Source: G965212025 sp965215765 (GTDB lineage: Bacteria > Pseudomonadota > Gammaproteobacteria > Poriferisulfidales > Oxydemutatoraceae). Taken from it: 64,000 bases of DNA. The notes under the pieces are model-generated. The model worked only from the letters and a program-made list of their open reading frames with translations. It did no database searches and was not told where the DNA came from. Position numbers and translations under genes: made by a program. Positions 44,428 to 54,300 of this stretch are shown piece by piece. Numbering within the stretch: position 1 is the first letter of the stretch; each line of letters opens with the position of its first letter. The stretch lies in NCBI GenBank assembly GCA_965215765.1, contig OZ244118.1, positions 1,240,001 to 1,304,000 of the forward strand, written 5' to 3'.

Positions 44428-44813
44428 GCGGAAGTTTGGCATGCCCGCTAGTCTTATGGACTGAGGGCGGTGGTAGTCAAGATTGACGGCTAGAGAGCTA
44501 AGCCACCTGCTGAAAAGCTCGAACCATTGGCTTTTTGTGGCGAAACTTGGGAGGAGGGGTGGCGAGGATAGAGAGAAATGCTCCACAGGACGGCTGTACG
44601 ACCGAACGGCAAAACTCGTGGTTCTGTAGTAACCCCCGGTAAACGCCTATGAATGGGTGCGACCAGATGGCTCCACGGCTGAGAACGGCTAGCCTTTCGG
44701 CGATTGACGAGGATGGTCGGCCTGAGAAAGTGCTCCTTGGTCAGTTCTTTCTATCGGTCTATGGCTTTTAAGGAGCCATGATGATACGACTCGGACAGAA
44801 AAGTCTAAATTCA
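44428..44813 (-). repeat. SIR2 3'-flanking repeat, copy 3
   Basis: Full-length copy (landmarks GTTCTGTAGTAACCCCC, GAGAACGGCTAGCCTTTC, GAGGATGGTCGGCCTGAG). It contains CATGCCCGCTAGTCTTATGG, which resembles the end of the COG2958 gene at 19141. Confidence 0.8.
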
Positions 44814-47800
44814 ATCCTCCTGCTGACGCACGCGCACCATCAGCCGTTGATATTTAACGTCTCTTTCCAATTCCGGCTTGGAGGTTTGGATGGCTTCCAA
44901 ACAGGCTCCAAGTTCTCTGGGTATCCAGCACTGCTGCTTAGGCATAACCAAGTCCAGAAAAGCTAACGCCTGCTCGGGAAACTGGCTACATATTTTGGTT
45001 TTGTGAAGTTTCTGCAGAAGGGCATAGTGATAGTGGGCGTGATAGCCGGAAGGGTCGGTAGTTGGTTGTAGCCAGTGCTTGAGCAGATCAAATGCCTCGG
45101 GAAACGCCTCCTGCGCTGCGATACACACACAGCCGAGGTTGTTCGTAACGTCTGGAGAGATTTTGTCCCGAGTTTTCGGCCAGATCTCGCGCATGTATGG
45201 TGCGACTCGGTTCGTCCAGTAGTTGGCTCGTCGCTTGCCAGCTCCTTCTATCCCCCTGACCAACTCTTGGGTTGCATAGTGCAATCCATCCGACGGCAGT
45301 TCGTGGGTGGCAGCAGCTAGTTCTTTGTTTTTGAAAGTCTCGCCCAGGTTGAGCGCAGCGAAGGTCAATAACGAAGCGTATTTCCCGCCGTAGCGAGCGA
45401 GTGCTTCGTAGCGGCTTGCAGTCTCAAGGAAGGTAGGCTTGAGAACCTCCATCAAGGGAGGATAAAAGTGCTGAGGCATGAGAAAGCCTTGCCATGCTGC
45501 GCACGCTTCTATTTCAGAAGTTTGCCAATCGAACAAGGGTAGTAGGTGTTCCGTTGTCCAATCCCGAGCCACACAAAACAGCGGTATGAGGTTGAGGGCG
45601 AGAAACACGCGACCATGCCGGAATTCATCTGAGCTTCTATCGCAAAGCATGGTAAAGGTGGGTTCAAGTTCGCTTGGTAGACCTTGTCTTTCTTTAGGTG
45701 TTCCCCGAAACCACCAGCTTAGCAATGCCTCCGTGGCACAGCCTATTGGGTGGTTTAGGGCATGTGTTACAGAGTCATAGCCGCTGCTGATTTCGCTCTT
45801 ATGTTTTAGTGTTAATGTGCGGTTGCAAAGTGCCAAGAATATTTCATCTTGACCTACGAAGGTTTTTGCGATGGCTTTCAGCCATTGACTGAATTCAAGG
45901 ACGAAGGGCTGCAGTTGCTCATCCGTCGCATTGGAGAGTACCGGTGCCATGTAGCGCCAAGAGCGCTTGGTAAGCTTCTCCTCCGACCATGCTTGAAGAG
46001 CAATCGACCAGCGACCGGCAGGCCAGTCACCTTCCTTTGCTAATGCACACAGGGCGCAGGCAGTAGTAGCGAAGTTGTCGTAGCATCGCTGTTGCCAGTC
46101 ATCTGCCTGCCGGTGACTGGTGGTGGTTTGTTTTAGCCATTTGGTTAGTTCGCGACGGCGACGCGGGGTGGTAACCAAGTTGTCCTTATCGCCCCAGCTA
46201 AAGCTAATCCAAGAAGAAAATTCGTCTCGTTCACTTTTAGCAAGTTTCCAGTCAGGATGTCTGGCGCGAAGCTCGGTTAATTTTTTCCTGCCATCTTCAC
46301 TTAAGGTAGCACCGGCTTGATCAATTTTGGTCAAACGTAGCCAGATATCCGAGTCTACGATGTCGGTTTGATGCTCGTGATCGATGTTATTCTCGGGTCT
46401 GGCGGGAGGCGGTCCGTTTAGGATGGCTTTCTCAAGTTCTGCCATCTCAGTTTTAGTGAGTCGCGGAGCTAGGGCAACCAATAGCCGCATGGTTTCCCGT
46501 CTGGTTTGAGCCGACCACAGCCAGTAATACTCGTCCGCTAGCAACCAGGCGAGTCCTAGACGGCTAGGTATGGTCTTGCCTTGGGCGGCCGCAAAAAACG
46601 CCAGACGTCGGAATAGCGGATAAGGTTCCCGCAACCAACCTTCCGCCACCCACCTCGCCCGTTCGGGTGATTGTTCCGCCGTGGAAAGCCACGCGTTTCG
46701 GGTCAGGTCGATCAAGGTTGTCCAGTCGTACATGTTCCTGTTCTGTGTGTGTTCACTGATTGATGGACGCAGAACACAGGATGGGTCAATTAGATCACTC
46801 GCACTGCCGAGTTCGTACATCAGATCAAGCGCATCGCGCAACAGGGAGCTAAACTCGGTCAGCAACTCGGGTAATGCCGCAATCCAGCGCTTGTCTTTGG
46901 CTAGTTCTTCTAAGTCGTGAAGGACGTTATCCGCAAATAGCACGATCTCCCATCCGACAAGTTCTTCGATGCGCTCCGGTTCACTATCGCCGCCGACTTC
47001 TGCTCGCAATTTGATGGGTTTGTGTAGTGAGACGCGTGGTGCTAAGCACTCGCGCAACTCCAGCCGCAAGCTCGTAGTAAGCCCATCACGCTTGAAACGG
47101 GCTATCCAGAAGTGAAGGGCAGTGTAGCGTGCTTGGCTAGAACCAGACACGCGGCCAGTCAGTAGCAAACGCCAAAGCGTTCGCATTGAGGCGGTTGGTA
47201 TCGCGTTGGACGCGTTGGAGCGAATGCGTTCTAGCTCAGACGTGTCGCCGTCTCGCTCAAGCTTGCTCAGCTTGTCTAGCCGGGATTCGATTAGATTCAC
47301 CAAATTATGGTGTAGCGAGTCGCCGTAGTTGGCCATCCACAGTAATAGAGCCGGGTCGTTGAGATGGCGGGTCAGCCAAGATGCCAATCGCCACATCACT
47401 TCGTTCCATTTGCCATCGACTGTGCCGATGTTAAAGAAGGTTATAAGTCGTACTGAGTCGTGTGAGGGTAATTTATGAGCTTGCTCTAATGCACCCTCAC
47501 TGCCAAAATCTGCCTTGGTTGGGATACCGAAGCGATCCGAGTCAGTACGGTTGTAAAGCTCCTTTCTCAGGGGATTCAGCCAATCAAGCGATGGCACCGG
47601 ATCCAGTTCGGCAAAGCGTTTGGCGGGTAGGCCGCTTGGATCACTTAGTGCCCATATTACGCGGCTAGCGAAGTCGTCGTCTTTTGTGCTCTCCGAAGGG
47701 TGTATCCTGGCGCATTCGGAGACAATACGCTCCTTGCCGCGCACACCGTCGCGATAGGCCTCACTCCAAGCTTGCAAGGTTTTAAGTAGGTGGATGTGCT

Positions 47801-48617
47801 GATTGTTTTTGAGATATAGGATAGGCGTAACATTCCTACCCACCCATTCTTCACGCTGTTCTTGCTTCTTGCCTTCGGTATAGCTCCCGAAGGCAAATAT
47901 CTCCGGCGACGACTCGCCTTGCTGGCGATCAGTGGCGATTGCGTCCGTCATGTAGCGCAACACTGGGTCGTTGAGACTATAGCCGACGAAACACACGATG
48001 TAATTGCGAAACAATTCGCTGACGAAGCGCGTAGCCCAGCGGTCAGTTTGGTATGCGAGGCCAAAGTCACCACTGGAGATAACTAGACGGTCCAACTCGC
48101 TTGGCGTTGGGTCTTCGGGCAGAAGACCGTGCAAATAAACCAATCCATCCCATTGTTTCTTCGGAATCGGCAGGTGTGGTGCCTGAAAATGCTTAACTCG
48201 CAGCGACTTATCCGTAATTGTCTTCTCAAACAACCGGTCAAAGTTAGTGGTGACCAACCGCGTATTGCCACCTCGATTTTCGCTCAGTGTCAGCAAGCAC
48301 TCGTGAGCTATGCTCTTAATGGGTTTAGTTGGAACCTTCAGGATGTTTGCCAGCTTCTCACGCAATTTTGCGCGACCGCCGACAATCTGCACTTCCAGCA
48401 GACCGACAGCGATGTCGTACTGCCCGGCTTTGATCGCCTTCTTTTGACTCGGGTTTGGTGTTACTCCTACTTCAGTGTAGAGCCTATTCACCAAGCCGGC
48501 GAAGTCCGGTAACACTGTACTGGAGATACCCGAACCGCAGAAGAACACCACGTGCCCGCCCTCATGCGCTTGCAGCAAGCGTTTGGGGAGTCTAGGGCCG
48601 TTTCTAACAAACTGCAT
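44811..48617 (-). CDS. Giant SIR2 protein 3 (Dsr1-like)
   Basis: 1268 aa. SIR2 motifs: FFCGSGIS (Ala to Ser in GAGIS), TTNFDRLFEKTI, YLHG, FVGYSLNDPVLRYM. The middle and the C-terminal region match the other copies. A GGAGG element seven bases before the ATG is the best ribosome site among the four copies. The DUF6161-1 gene lies 477 bases upstream in the same direction, making a two-gene module, and the same pairing occurs for SIR2-4. The intergenic region also matches that of SIR2-1 next to the start. Confidence 0.85.
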   Translation of the reverse strand: MQFVRNGPRLPKRLLQAHEGGHVVFFCGSGISSTVLPDFAGLVNRLYTEVGVTPNPSQKKAIKAGQYDIAVGLLEVQIVGGRAKLREKLANILKVPTKPIKSIAHECLLTLSENRGGNTRLVTTNFDRLFEKTITDKSLRVKHFQAPHLPIPKKQWDGLVYLHGLLPEDPTPSELDRLVISSGDFGLAYQTDRWATRFVSELFRNYIVCFVGYSLNDPVLRYMTDAIATDRQQGESSPEIFAFGSYTEGKKQEQREEWVGRNVTPILYLKNNQHIHLLKTLQAWSEAYRDGVRGKERIVSECARIHPSESTKDDDFASRVIWALSDPSGLPAKRFAELDPVPSLDWLNPLRKELYNRTDSDRFGIPTKADFGSEGALEQAHKLPSHDSVRLITFFNIGTVDGKWNEVMWRLASWLTRHLNDPALLLWMANYGDSLHHNLVNLIESRLDKLSKLERDGDTSELERIRSNASNAIPTASMRTLWRLLLTGRVSGSSQARYTALHFWIARFKRDGLTTSLRLELRECLAPRVSLHKPIKLRAEVGGDSEPERIEELVGWEIVLFADNVLHDLEELAKDKRWIAALPELLTEFSSLLRDALDLMYELGSASDLIDPSCVLRPSISEHTQNRNMYDWTTLIDLTRNAWLSTAEQSPERARWVAEGWLREPYPLFRRLAFFAAAQGKTIPSRLGLAWLLADEYYWLWSAQTRRETMRLLVALAPRLTKTEMAELEKAILNGPPPARPENNIDHEHQTDIVDSDIWLRLTKIDQAGATLSEDGRKKLTELRARHPDWKLAKSERDEFSSWISFSWGDKDNLVTTPRRRRELTKWLKQTTTSHRQADDWQQRCYDNFATTACALCALAKEGDWPAGRWSIALQAWSEEKLTKRSWRYMAPVLSNATDEQLQPFVLEFSQWLKAIAKTFVGQDEIFLALCNRTLTLKHKSEISSGYDSVTHALNHPIGCATEALLSWWFRGTPKERQGLPSELEPTFTMLCDRSSDEFRHGRVFLALNLIPLFCVARDWTTEHLLPLFDWQTSEIEACAAWQGFLMPQHFYPPLMEVLKPTFLETASRYEALARYGGKYASLLTFAALNLGETFKNKELAAATHELPSDGLHYATQELVRGIEGAGKRRANYWTNRVAPYMREIWPKTRDKISPDVTNNLGCVCIAAQEAFPEAFDLLKHWLQPTTDPSGYHAHYHYALLQKLHKTKICSQFPEQALAFLDLVMPKQQCWIPRELGACLEAIQTSKPELERDVKYQRLMVRVRQQED

Positions 48618-49094
48618 TCAATCGCCTCCGCAGTGTGTGTTTCAGCGTTGTTGGGATTAGTCTGTCGTCGGCCTGATGGGTGGCGGAGCGGCGATGAGGG
48701 CAACTAAGCCTAGCACAACTATCTTCAAGGTCGGTGGTGGCTTTTCTGTGGTTCAACGGCATGGTCTTCACTATTGGCCTCATGAGCGCATTGGCGACGG
48801 TATCACGAAACTGCACGGTGAACTCGTCAGCGGCATTCCTAGGGATACTAGTCATTCCGAAGCCAATCTCATCCCATCAGCGAAATAAGCGTTTGCCAGT
48901 CTACAGTGATCGTACAAGTTGTCGTAAATCGATTCTGCCATGACTATTACTTAGTTGATTGATGCCCAATTGTTGGGTGCCAGCCGCATCGTAGGACTGA
49001 GTCCCTTCATCCACTTCGTCTTGCTTGAACCGCCAACAGCGGTAACGAACTTGAGAGCATCGGTTGGACATAAGTGACGATAAATCATCCCTTA
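48618..49094. other. Intergenic region between DUF6161-1 and SIR2-3
   Basis: 477 bases similar in parts to 55308-55730 (shared GACGGTATCACGAAAC, TAGTCATTCCGAAGCC, CTTGAGAGC). No gene is recognised. Its conserved layout suggests a promoter or processing region between the partner genes. Confidence 0.5.
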
Positions 49095-50456
49095 TCACCG
49101 CTTGAAAGCTTTTACTAAAGTTTCGAGAATACTCATTGGCTCAGCATCCTTAATAATGCCTGTAGAGCTAGGCCTAAATAACGTTTGAAGAATTAATTGA
49201 CGATCATCACCCTGCAGGTCTTTGTCATCAACCAGCAGTGCCAAGTATGTTTTAATCATTGTGACACGCTCGTAGGCATCTGCTCCCAAATGCAGATTAG
49301 ATATAAATAATTTTGTCGTTAAACGTGTTAGCCAAATACCTAAGGTGGATATCAAGAGCATGATGGAAAATTTCCATACGTCATCTCTAGACAATAATTT
49401 ATCAGATACTGGTTTTTCAGATGCTGTTGCGGTAGATGCTGTTGCGGTAGATGCTGTTGCGGTAGATGCTGTTGCGGTAGATGCTGTTGCGGTAGATGCT
49501 ACTGCTTTAGATGCTACTGCTTTAGAAGATGTTGCAAAATATTCGGTAGCCATGACTACAAAAACAACAGTAGTCAGGAAAACAATAAGCAAAGTGGAAC
49601 CAGCCATAAGCCTCGCCATATTTCGGTGCTGAACACGTTTTTCAGTCCAGTAATCTGCCGATGATTTCAGTACAGTCTCCCCTTTAACGACGGCCATAAA
49701 ATCAGTTAATGTTGTCTTGGTTTCATCTCTAATGGTTTTAAATCCACTTACTTGCTTTGCTGCCAGGCTTTCAAAGTCCATTGCTTGCTTTGCTGCTTGG
49801 CTTTTGAAGTCCATTGCTTGCTTTGCTGCTTGGTTTCCAAAGTTTCTTCCTTGCTTAGTTGCCTGCTCCTCTATTTCTTTTGTAAGTAAACTAGATTTTT
49901 CATGCAGCTCTGTAGTTTCCCTAATCAGTTGCTCATTCTTCTCCCCAAGAACCTTATGCTGCGTTTCAATAAAATCTGTTATAGACCCTTGAAGGTATTT
50001 TATTGCCCAATACGCCCCTTCACATGCAGCAGGGTTGTGCAGGTTTACTTTTTCTTTATTCAAAGAAGCGACTGCATAGCTGGCGACTTGAGGGGATCTA
50101 TTGTCTTTCAAATCTAAAATAAAGCGTCCAATAGGAGCCTCAGCCAGAATGAAGCCCTCGTCTATCGCGATTTGAGCGTTACTTCTAAAACTAATAGCCG
50201 GGCCATAGCGAGGTAAATGGTATATCTGGGTCGTTTTACACCATTCAATGAATTGGAGAATTTGCCTAAAAACCTTCTCAAATGGATCCCATACTTGTTT
50301 CAAGTTGACATCTTTCTTGGTTGCCAGCTCTAACCAAAACCAAGCGTCACGTTGGGTTCGCATAAAGTCACGTAATTCATCAGTATCGGCGAATTTCTTT
50401 TCAGTGCCGGAAAAATCCAAGGTGATGAGTGTTTCTTTCTCAGTTCCTTCTGTCAT
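49095..50456 (-). CDS. DUF6161 membrane protein 1
   Basis: 453 aa. N-terminal soluble domain (LDFSGTEKKFADTDELRDFM, ACEGAYWAIKYLQGS), then a coiled coil with about four 11-residue repeats (FKSQAAKQAMD, FESLAAKQVSG) near residues 205-240. Two TM helices follow (LMAGSTLLIVFLTTVVFVVM and WKFSIMLLISTLGIWLTRL), joined by an Ala/Thr/Ser linker of TATAS repeats. The cytosolic tail FISNLHLGADAYERVTM and LFRPSSTGIIKD is nearly the same in DUF6161-2. I place it in DUF6161 from overall pattern. Role unknown; the pairing with SIR2 suggests a membrane-bound sensor or an effector partner. Confidence 0.75.
   Translation of the reverse strand: MTEGTEKETLITLDFSGTEKKFADTDELRDFMRTQRDAWFWLELATKKDVNLKQVWDPFEKVFRQILQFIEWCKTTQIYHLPRYGPAISFRSNAQIAIDEGFILAEAPIGRFILDLKDNRSPQVASYAVASLNKEKVNLHNPAACEGAYWAIKYLQGSITDFIETQHKVLGEKNEQLIRETTELHEKSSLLTKEIEEQATKQGRNFGNQAAKQAMDFKSQAAKQAMDFESLAAKQVSGFKTIRDETKTTLTDFMAVVKGETVLKSSADYWTEKRVQHRNMARLMAGSTLLIVFLTTVVFVVMATEYFATSSKAVASKAVASTATASTATASTATASTATASTATASEKPVSDKLLSRDDVWKFSIMLLISTLGIWLTRLTTKLFISNLHLGADAYERVTMIKTYLALLVDDKDLQGDDRQLILQTLFRPSSTGIIKDAEPMSILETLVKAFKR
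49420..49529 (-). repeat. 15-bp minisatellite in DUF6161-1
   Basis: Units of GATGCTGTTGCGGTA on the plus strand are repeated five times almost perfectly, followed by diverged units GATGCTACTGCTTTA. On the coding strand they give the repeated pentapeptide TATAS (then KAVAS) between the two TM helices, so unit number can change without a frameshift. Confidence 0.9.
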
Positions 50457-50471
50457 TTTGTTTCACTCCCG

Positions 50472-50511
50472 TCCGCCACTACTACTTCGGCGGAGTAAAA
50501 GCGGAATTATA
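50472..50511 (-). promoter_or_regulatory. Promoter -10 and leader hairpin of DUF6161-1
   Basis: TATAAT (50511-50506) is followed by an inverted repeat TCCGCC-N11-GGCGGA (50494-50472), then GGAG and the ATG at 50456. The counterpart before DUF6161-2 keeps the same arrangement with TCCACC/GGTGGA. No clear -35 hexamer is seen at 17 bases. Confidence 0.6.
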
Positions 50512-50670
50512 TATCAAAATTGCCCGCCTTTCTCATGCCGGAACTTCCAAGCCTCGGCATTTTTGTCATCTCGAGGCGATCAATCGTTCACCAATGTCGA
50601 CGAACCATTTTGATGCGCTCCCAGTGTCCATAGCATTTCTGCTTCATCGCCCGGTTATTTTTGGCATTAA

Positions 50671-50913
50671 TCACATCCTGTCCTTGTTACCGCCGAGACG
50701 TGTACCTTTTATGAGTAGTTTTGGATTCTCTACCAGAACGTTGTCAAGGAACTTGCTGGCAACGGCGACCATCATGTCGTAGTTGTGTTCCTGCCAAGTT
50801 TTTATGGACACCCGTCTGAACTCCCACCTGGAATATCGTTCCAATAAACCCTGCTTGCCTCGCAGGCCGATGCATGGCGTGAAGTAAAACACCGAATGGC
50901 TGGGTGCTCGCAA
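50671..50913 (-). other. Conserved segment of unknown origin upstream of DUF6161-1
   Basis: An 80-codon frame (LRGKQGLLERYSRWEF, DNVLVENPKLLIKGTRL) has no recognised domain. The part LRGKQGLLERY matches LRSQQGLLKQC encoded near 57880-57910 upstream of DUF6161-2, preceded in both by FxFxP-type residues. It is probably the tail of a lost gene that stood upstream of each DUF6161 copy. Confidence 0.35.
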
Positions 50914-50934
50914 ATTTAGACAAAAGATGTGACT

Positions 50935-51329
50935 GAGGCTTGGGACGCCGGCTAGTTTTATTGACTTGGGGCGGTGGTTCTCAAGATGCTTGCTGTTGAC
51001 TAGGAAGCTAAACCACCTGCTGAAAGGTGCAAACCATTGGTTTTTTGTAGTGAAGGTTGGGAGGAGGGGGTGAGGAAAGAGAGGAATGCTTCACAGGAAG
51101 AGCTGTACGTCCGACCGACAGAACTCGGAGATCTCTGTAGTAGCACCTCAGTAAATATTCGGGAGTTGGTGCGACCAGATGTCTCCCCGGCTGAGAACAG
51201 CTAGGCTTTCAATGATTGATGAGGATGGTCGACCTGAGAAAGTGCATCTGTGTCAGTTCTTTCTATCGGGCTATGGCTGTTACGGAGTCATGCTGATGTG
51301 AAGCCGTATGGAAAAGTCGAAATTCAATC
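50935..51329 (-). repeat. SIR2 3'-flanking repeat, copy 4
   Basis: Full copy of the flanking repeat after SIR2-4, more diverged (GCCGGCTAGTTTTATTGACT, GAGAACAGCTAGGCTTTC, GGAGTCATGCTGATG). Confidence 0.8.
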
Positions 51330-54300
51330 CGCTTCTTGTTGGTGTGCGCGCACCATTAATTGTCTATATCTGCCGTCTGTTTCCAATTCTGGATCGGCAG
51401 TCTTGGCAGAGCGGATGGCTTTGAGGCAGGCTCCAAGTTCTTCGGGTATCCAGCACGGCTGCTTAGGTATCACCAAGACCAGAAAGTCTAACGCCTGCTC
51501 GGGAAACTGGCTACAGATTGTTGTTTCGTTGAGCCGTTGCACAAGATAGCCATAGTCGCAATAATTGGCGGGGTCGGTAGTTGGTTGTAGCCAGTGCTTG
51601 AGCATATCAAATGCCTCTGGAAATGCATCTTGCGCTGCGACACATACACGACCGAGGTCAGTCGTGACGGCTGGGTAGATTTTGTCCCGTGTCTTCGGCC
51701 AAATCTTGCGCATATATGGTGCGCCTCGCTCCCTCCAGTAGTTAGCTCGCCGCTCGCCAGCACCTTCTATCGTCCTGACTAGCTCTTGAGCCGCATAGTG
51801 CAACCCATCCGGGGGCAGTGCACGGGTGGCAGTAGCCAGTCCCTTGTTTTCGAAAGCGTCGCCCCAATTGAGTGCGGCGAAGGTCAGTAACGAAGTGTAT
51901 TTTTCGCCGAACAAAGTGCGCCGTCTTCCGCAGTTAACGAGCACTTTATAGTGGCTTGCAGTTCCGAGGAGGGCAGGCTTGAGAGCCTGCATCAAGGGAT
52001 GATAATGGCTCGGTCTGAGGTGCCAGAGAAAGCCTTGCCATGCCGCACACGCTTCGATTTTAGAAGCCTGCCAATCGAACAAGGGTAGCAGGTGTTTCGT
52101 TGCCCAATCTCGATCCACATGTAACAGTGGCATGAGACCGGCAGCGAGAAACACGCGACCATGGCGAAATATACCGACGTTTCTATCACAAAGTAAGGTA
52201 AAGGTGGGTTTGAGCTCGCCGGGAAGGCCTTGCCCACCTGTGGATTCTTTCCGGCACCTCCAACTTAGCAAGGCCTTTGTAACACAGCCCACCGGATGAT
52301 TGGTGGCACACGTTACGAAGTCATTGTTACTGCCGGTTTCATCCTTGTGTTTCAGTGTCAACACGCGTTTACAAAGTGCCAAGAAAATTTCCTCTTGACC
52401 TACAAAGGTTTTTGCGATGGTGTTCAGCCATCGACTGAGTCCGAGGGAAAAAGGCTGCAACTGCTCATCCGTCGCGTTGGTGAGCACCGGTGCCATGTAA
52501 CGCCAAGAGGTCTTGATCAGTTTCTCCCGCGACCATTCTTGTAGAGCCATCGACCACCGATCGCCAGGCCAGACACCCTCCTTTGCTAATGCACACAGGG
52601 CGTAGGCAGTAGTGGCGAAGTTGTCTTGGCATCGCTGTTGCCAGTCATCTACCTGTCGGTGGTCGGTAGTGGGTTGTTTTAGCCATTCGACTAGTTCGAG
52701 AGGACGAGGTGGGGTGCCGACGAAATTGCCTCCATCGGTAACGCTGATCCAGAAAGGGAATTCGTCATGTTCATCCTTAGCAGGTTTCCATTTAGGGTGT
52801 TTAGTGCAAAGCTCAGCAAATTTTTTCCTACCATCTTTGCTCAGCCAATCATCTTTACCTAAGGTTGCACGGGCTTGATCAATCTTGGCCAAACGTAGCC
52901 AGATATCCCAGTCTACGATGCCAAGACGCGCTTGATTGGTGTGTGACTCGTCTAGGATGGCTTTCTCAAGTTTTACCATCTCAGTTTTAGTGAGTTGCGG
53001 AGCCAAGGCAACCAGTAGCCGCATGGTTTCCCGTCTGGTTTCAGGCACCCACAGCCACCGATGTTCATCCGCTAGCAACCAGCCGAGTCCTTGACGTCTG
53101 GGTATGGTCTTGCCTTGAGTTGCAGCAAAAAGCGCCAGACGTCGAAATAGCGGATAGGATTCCTGTGACCAAGCCTCCGCTGCATCCAGCGCCCGCTCGG
53201 GTGATTGCTTCGCCGTGAAGAGCCATGCGTCACGGGTCAGGCTGATCAAGCATGTCCAGTCGTTTGGATCCGTGTTCTGCGCATGTTTACTGATTGACGG
53301 ACACAGATCACAGGATGGGTCGTTTCGATCACTCGCGCTGCCGAGTTCGCGCATCAGGTCAAGCGCATCGCGTAATAGGGAGCTAAATTCGGTCAGCAGT
53401 TCGTGTAATGCCGCGATCCAGCACTTGTCTTTGGCTAGATCTTCTAAGCCGAGAAGGACTTTATCCGCAAATGGCACGATCCTTTGTCCGGCAAATTTTT
53501 TGATGTGCTCCGGCTTGCAGTCGTAGCCGACTTTTTCTAGCAAGTGTTTGTGTAGTGGAAATTGGGCGCGTGGTGTCAGACACTCTCGCAACTCCAGACG
53601 CAAGGCCGTCGTTAGCCCATAGCGCCTGAAACGGGTTTTCCAGAGGTAAAGGGCAGAACTACGTATCCAGCTAGGGGCAGACGATACTCGCCCTGTCAGT
53701 AGCAAACGCCAAAGCGTTCGCATCGGGGAGCCAAGTATCGCTTCAGTCGCGGTGGAGCAAATGCTTTTTAGCCCGGTTGCGTTGCCGTCTAATTTGAGCC
53801 TGCTAAGCTTCTTTAGCTGGGACTCTATTGGATTTGCCAGAATATGGTGTAGCAAGTAGTCGTGCTCGGCCATCCACAGCAATAGAGTCGGGTTGTTGAG
53901 GTGTCGTGTCAGCCAAGGTGCCAATTGCCTGATTACTTGATTCCACTTACTTGGTGACGGTTTATTGAGCAGGCTGGATGTACCTCCCCCACCAAAATCC
54001 TCCTTGGTTGGGGCGCCGAAAGAACCCAAGCCAGTCTGACGACAAAGCTCCTTGCTCATGGGCGTCAGCCAATTGAGCGATGGTGCTAGATCTGGTTCGG
54101 CAAAGCGTTTGGCGGGTAAGCCACTCGGATCGCTTAGTGCCCATATCATGCGGCTGACAAAGTCGTCCTCTTTCGTGCTCTCCAAGGGGCATCTCTCAGC
54201 GTATTCGGCAACAATACACTCCTTTACTTTCACGCCGCCTCGGTAGGCCTTACTCCAGTATTGCAAGGTTTCGAGTAGATGGGCGTGCTTATTTTCTTTG

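Noticed and set aside
49420..49529. 15-bp repeats as phase-variation slippage tract
   Set aside because: The unit is a multiple of three, so changes alter protein length and do not switch the frame off.
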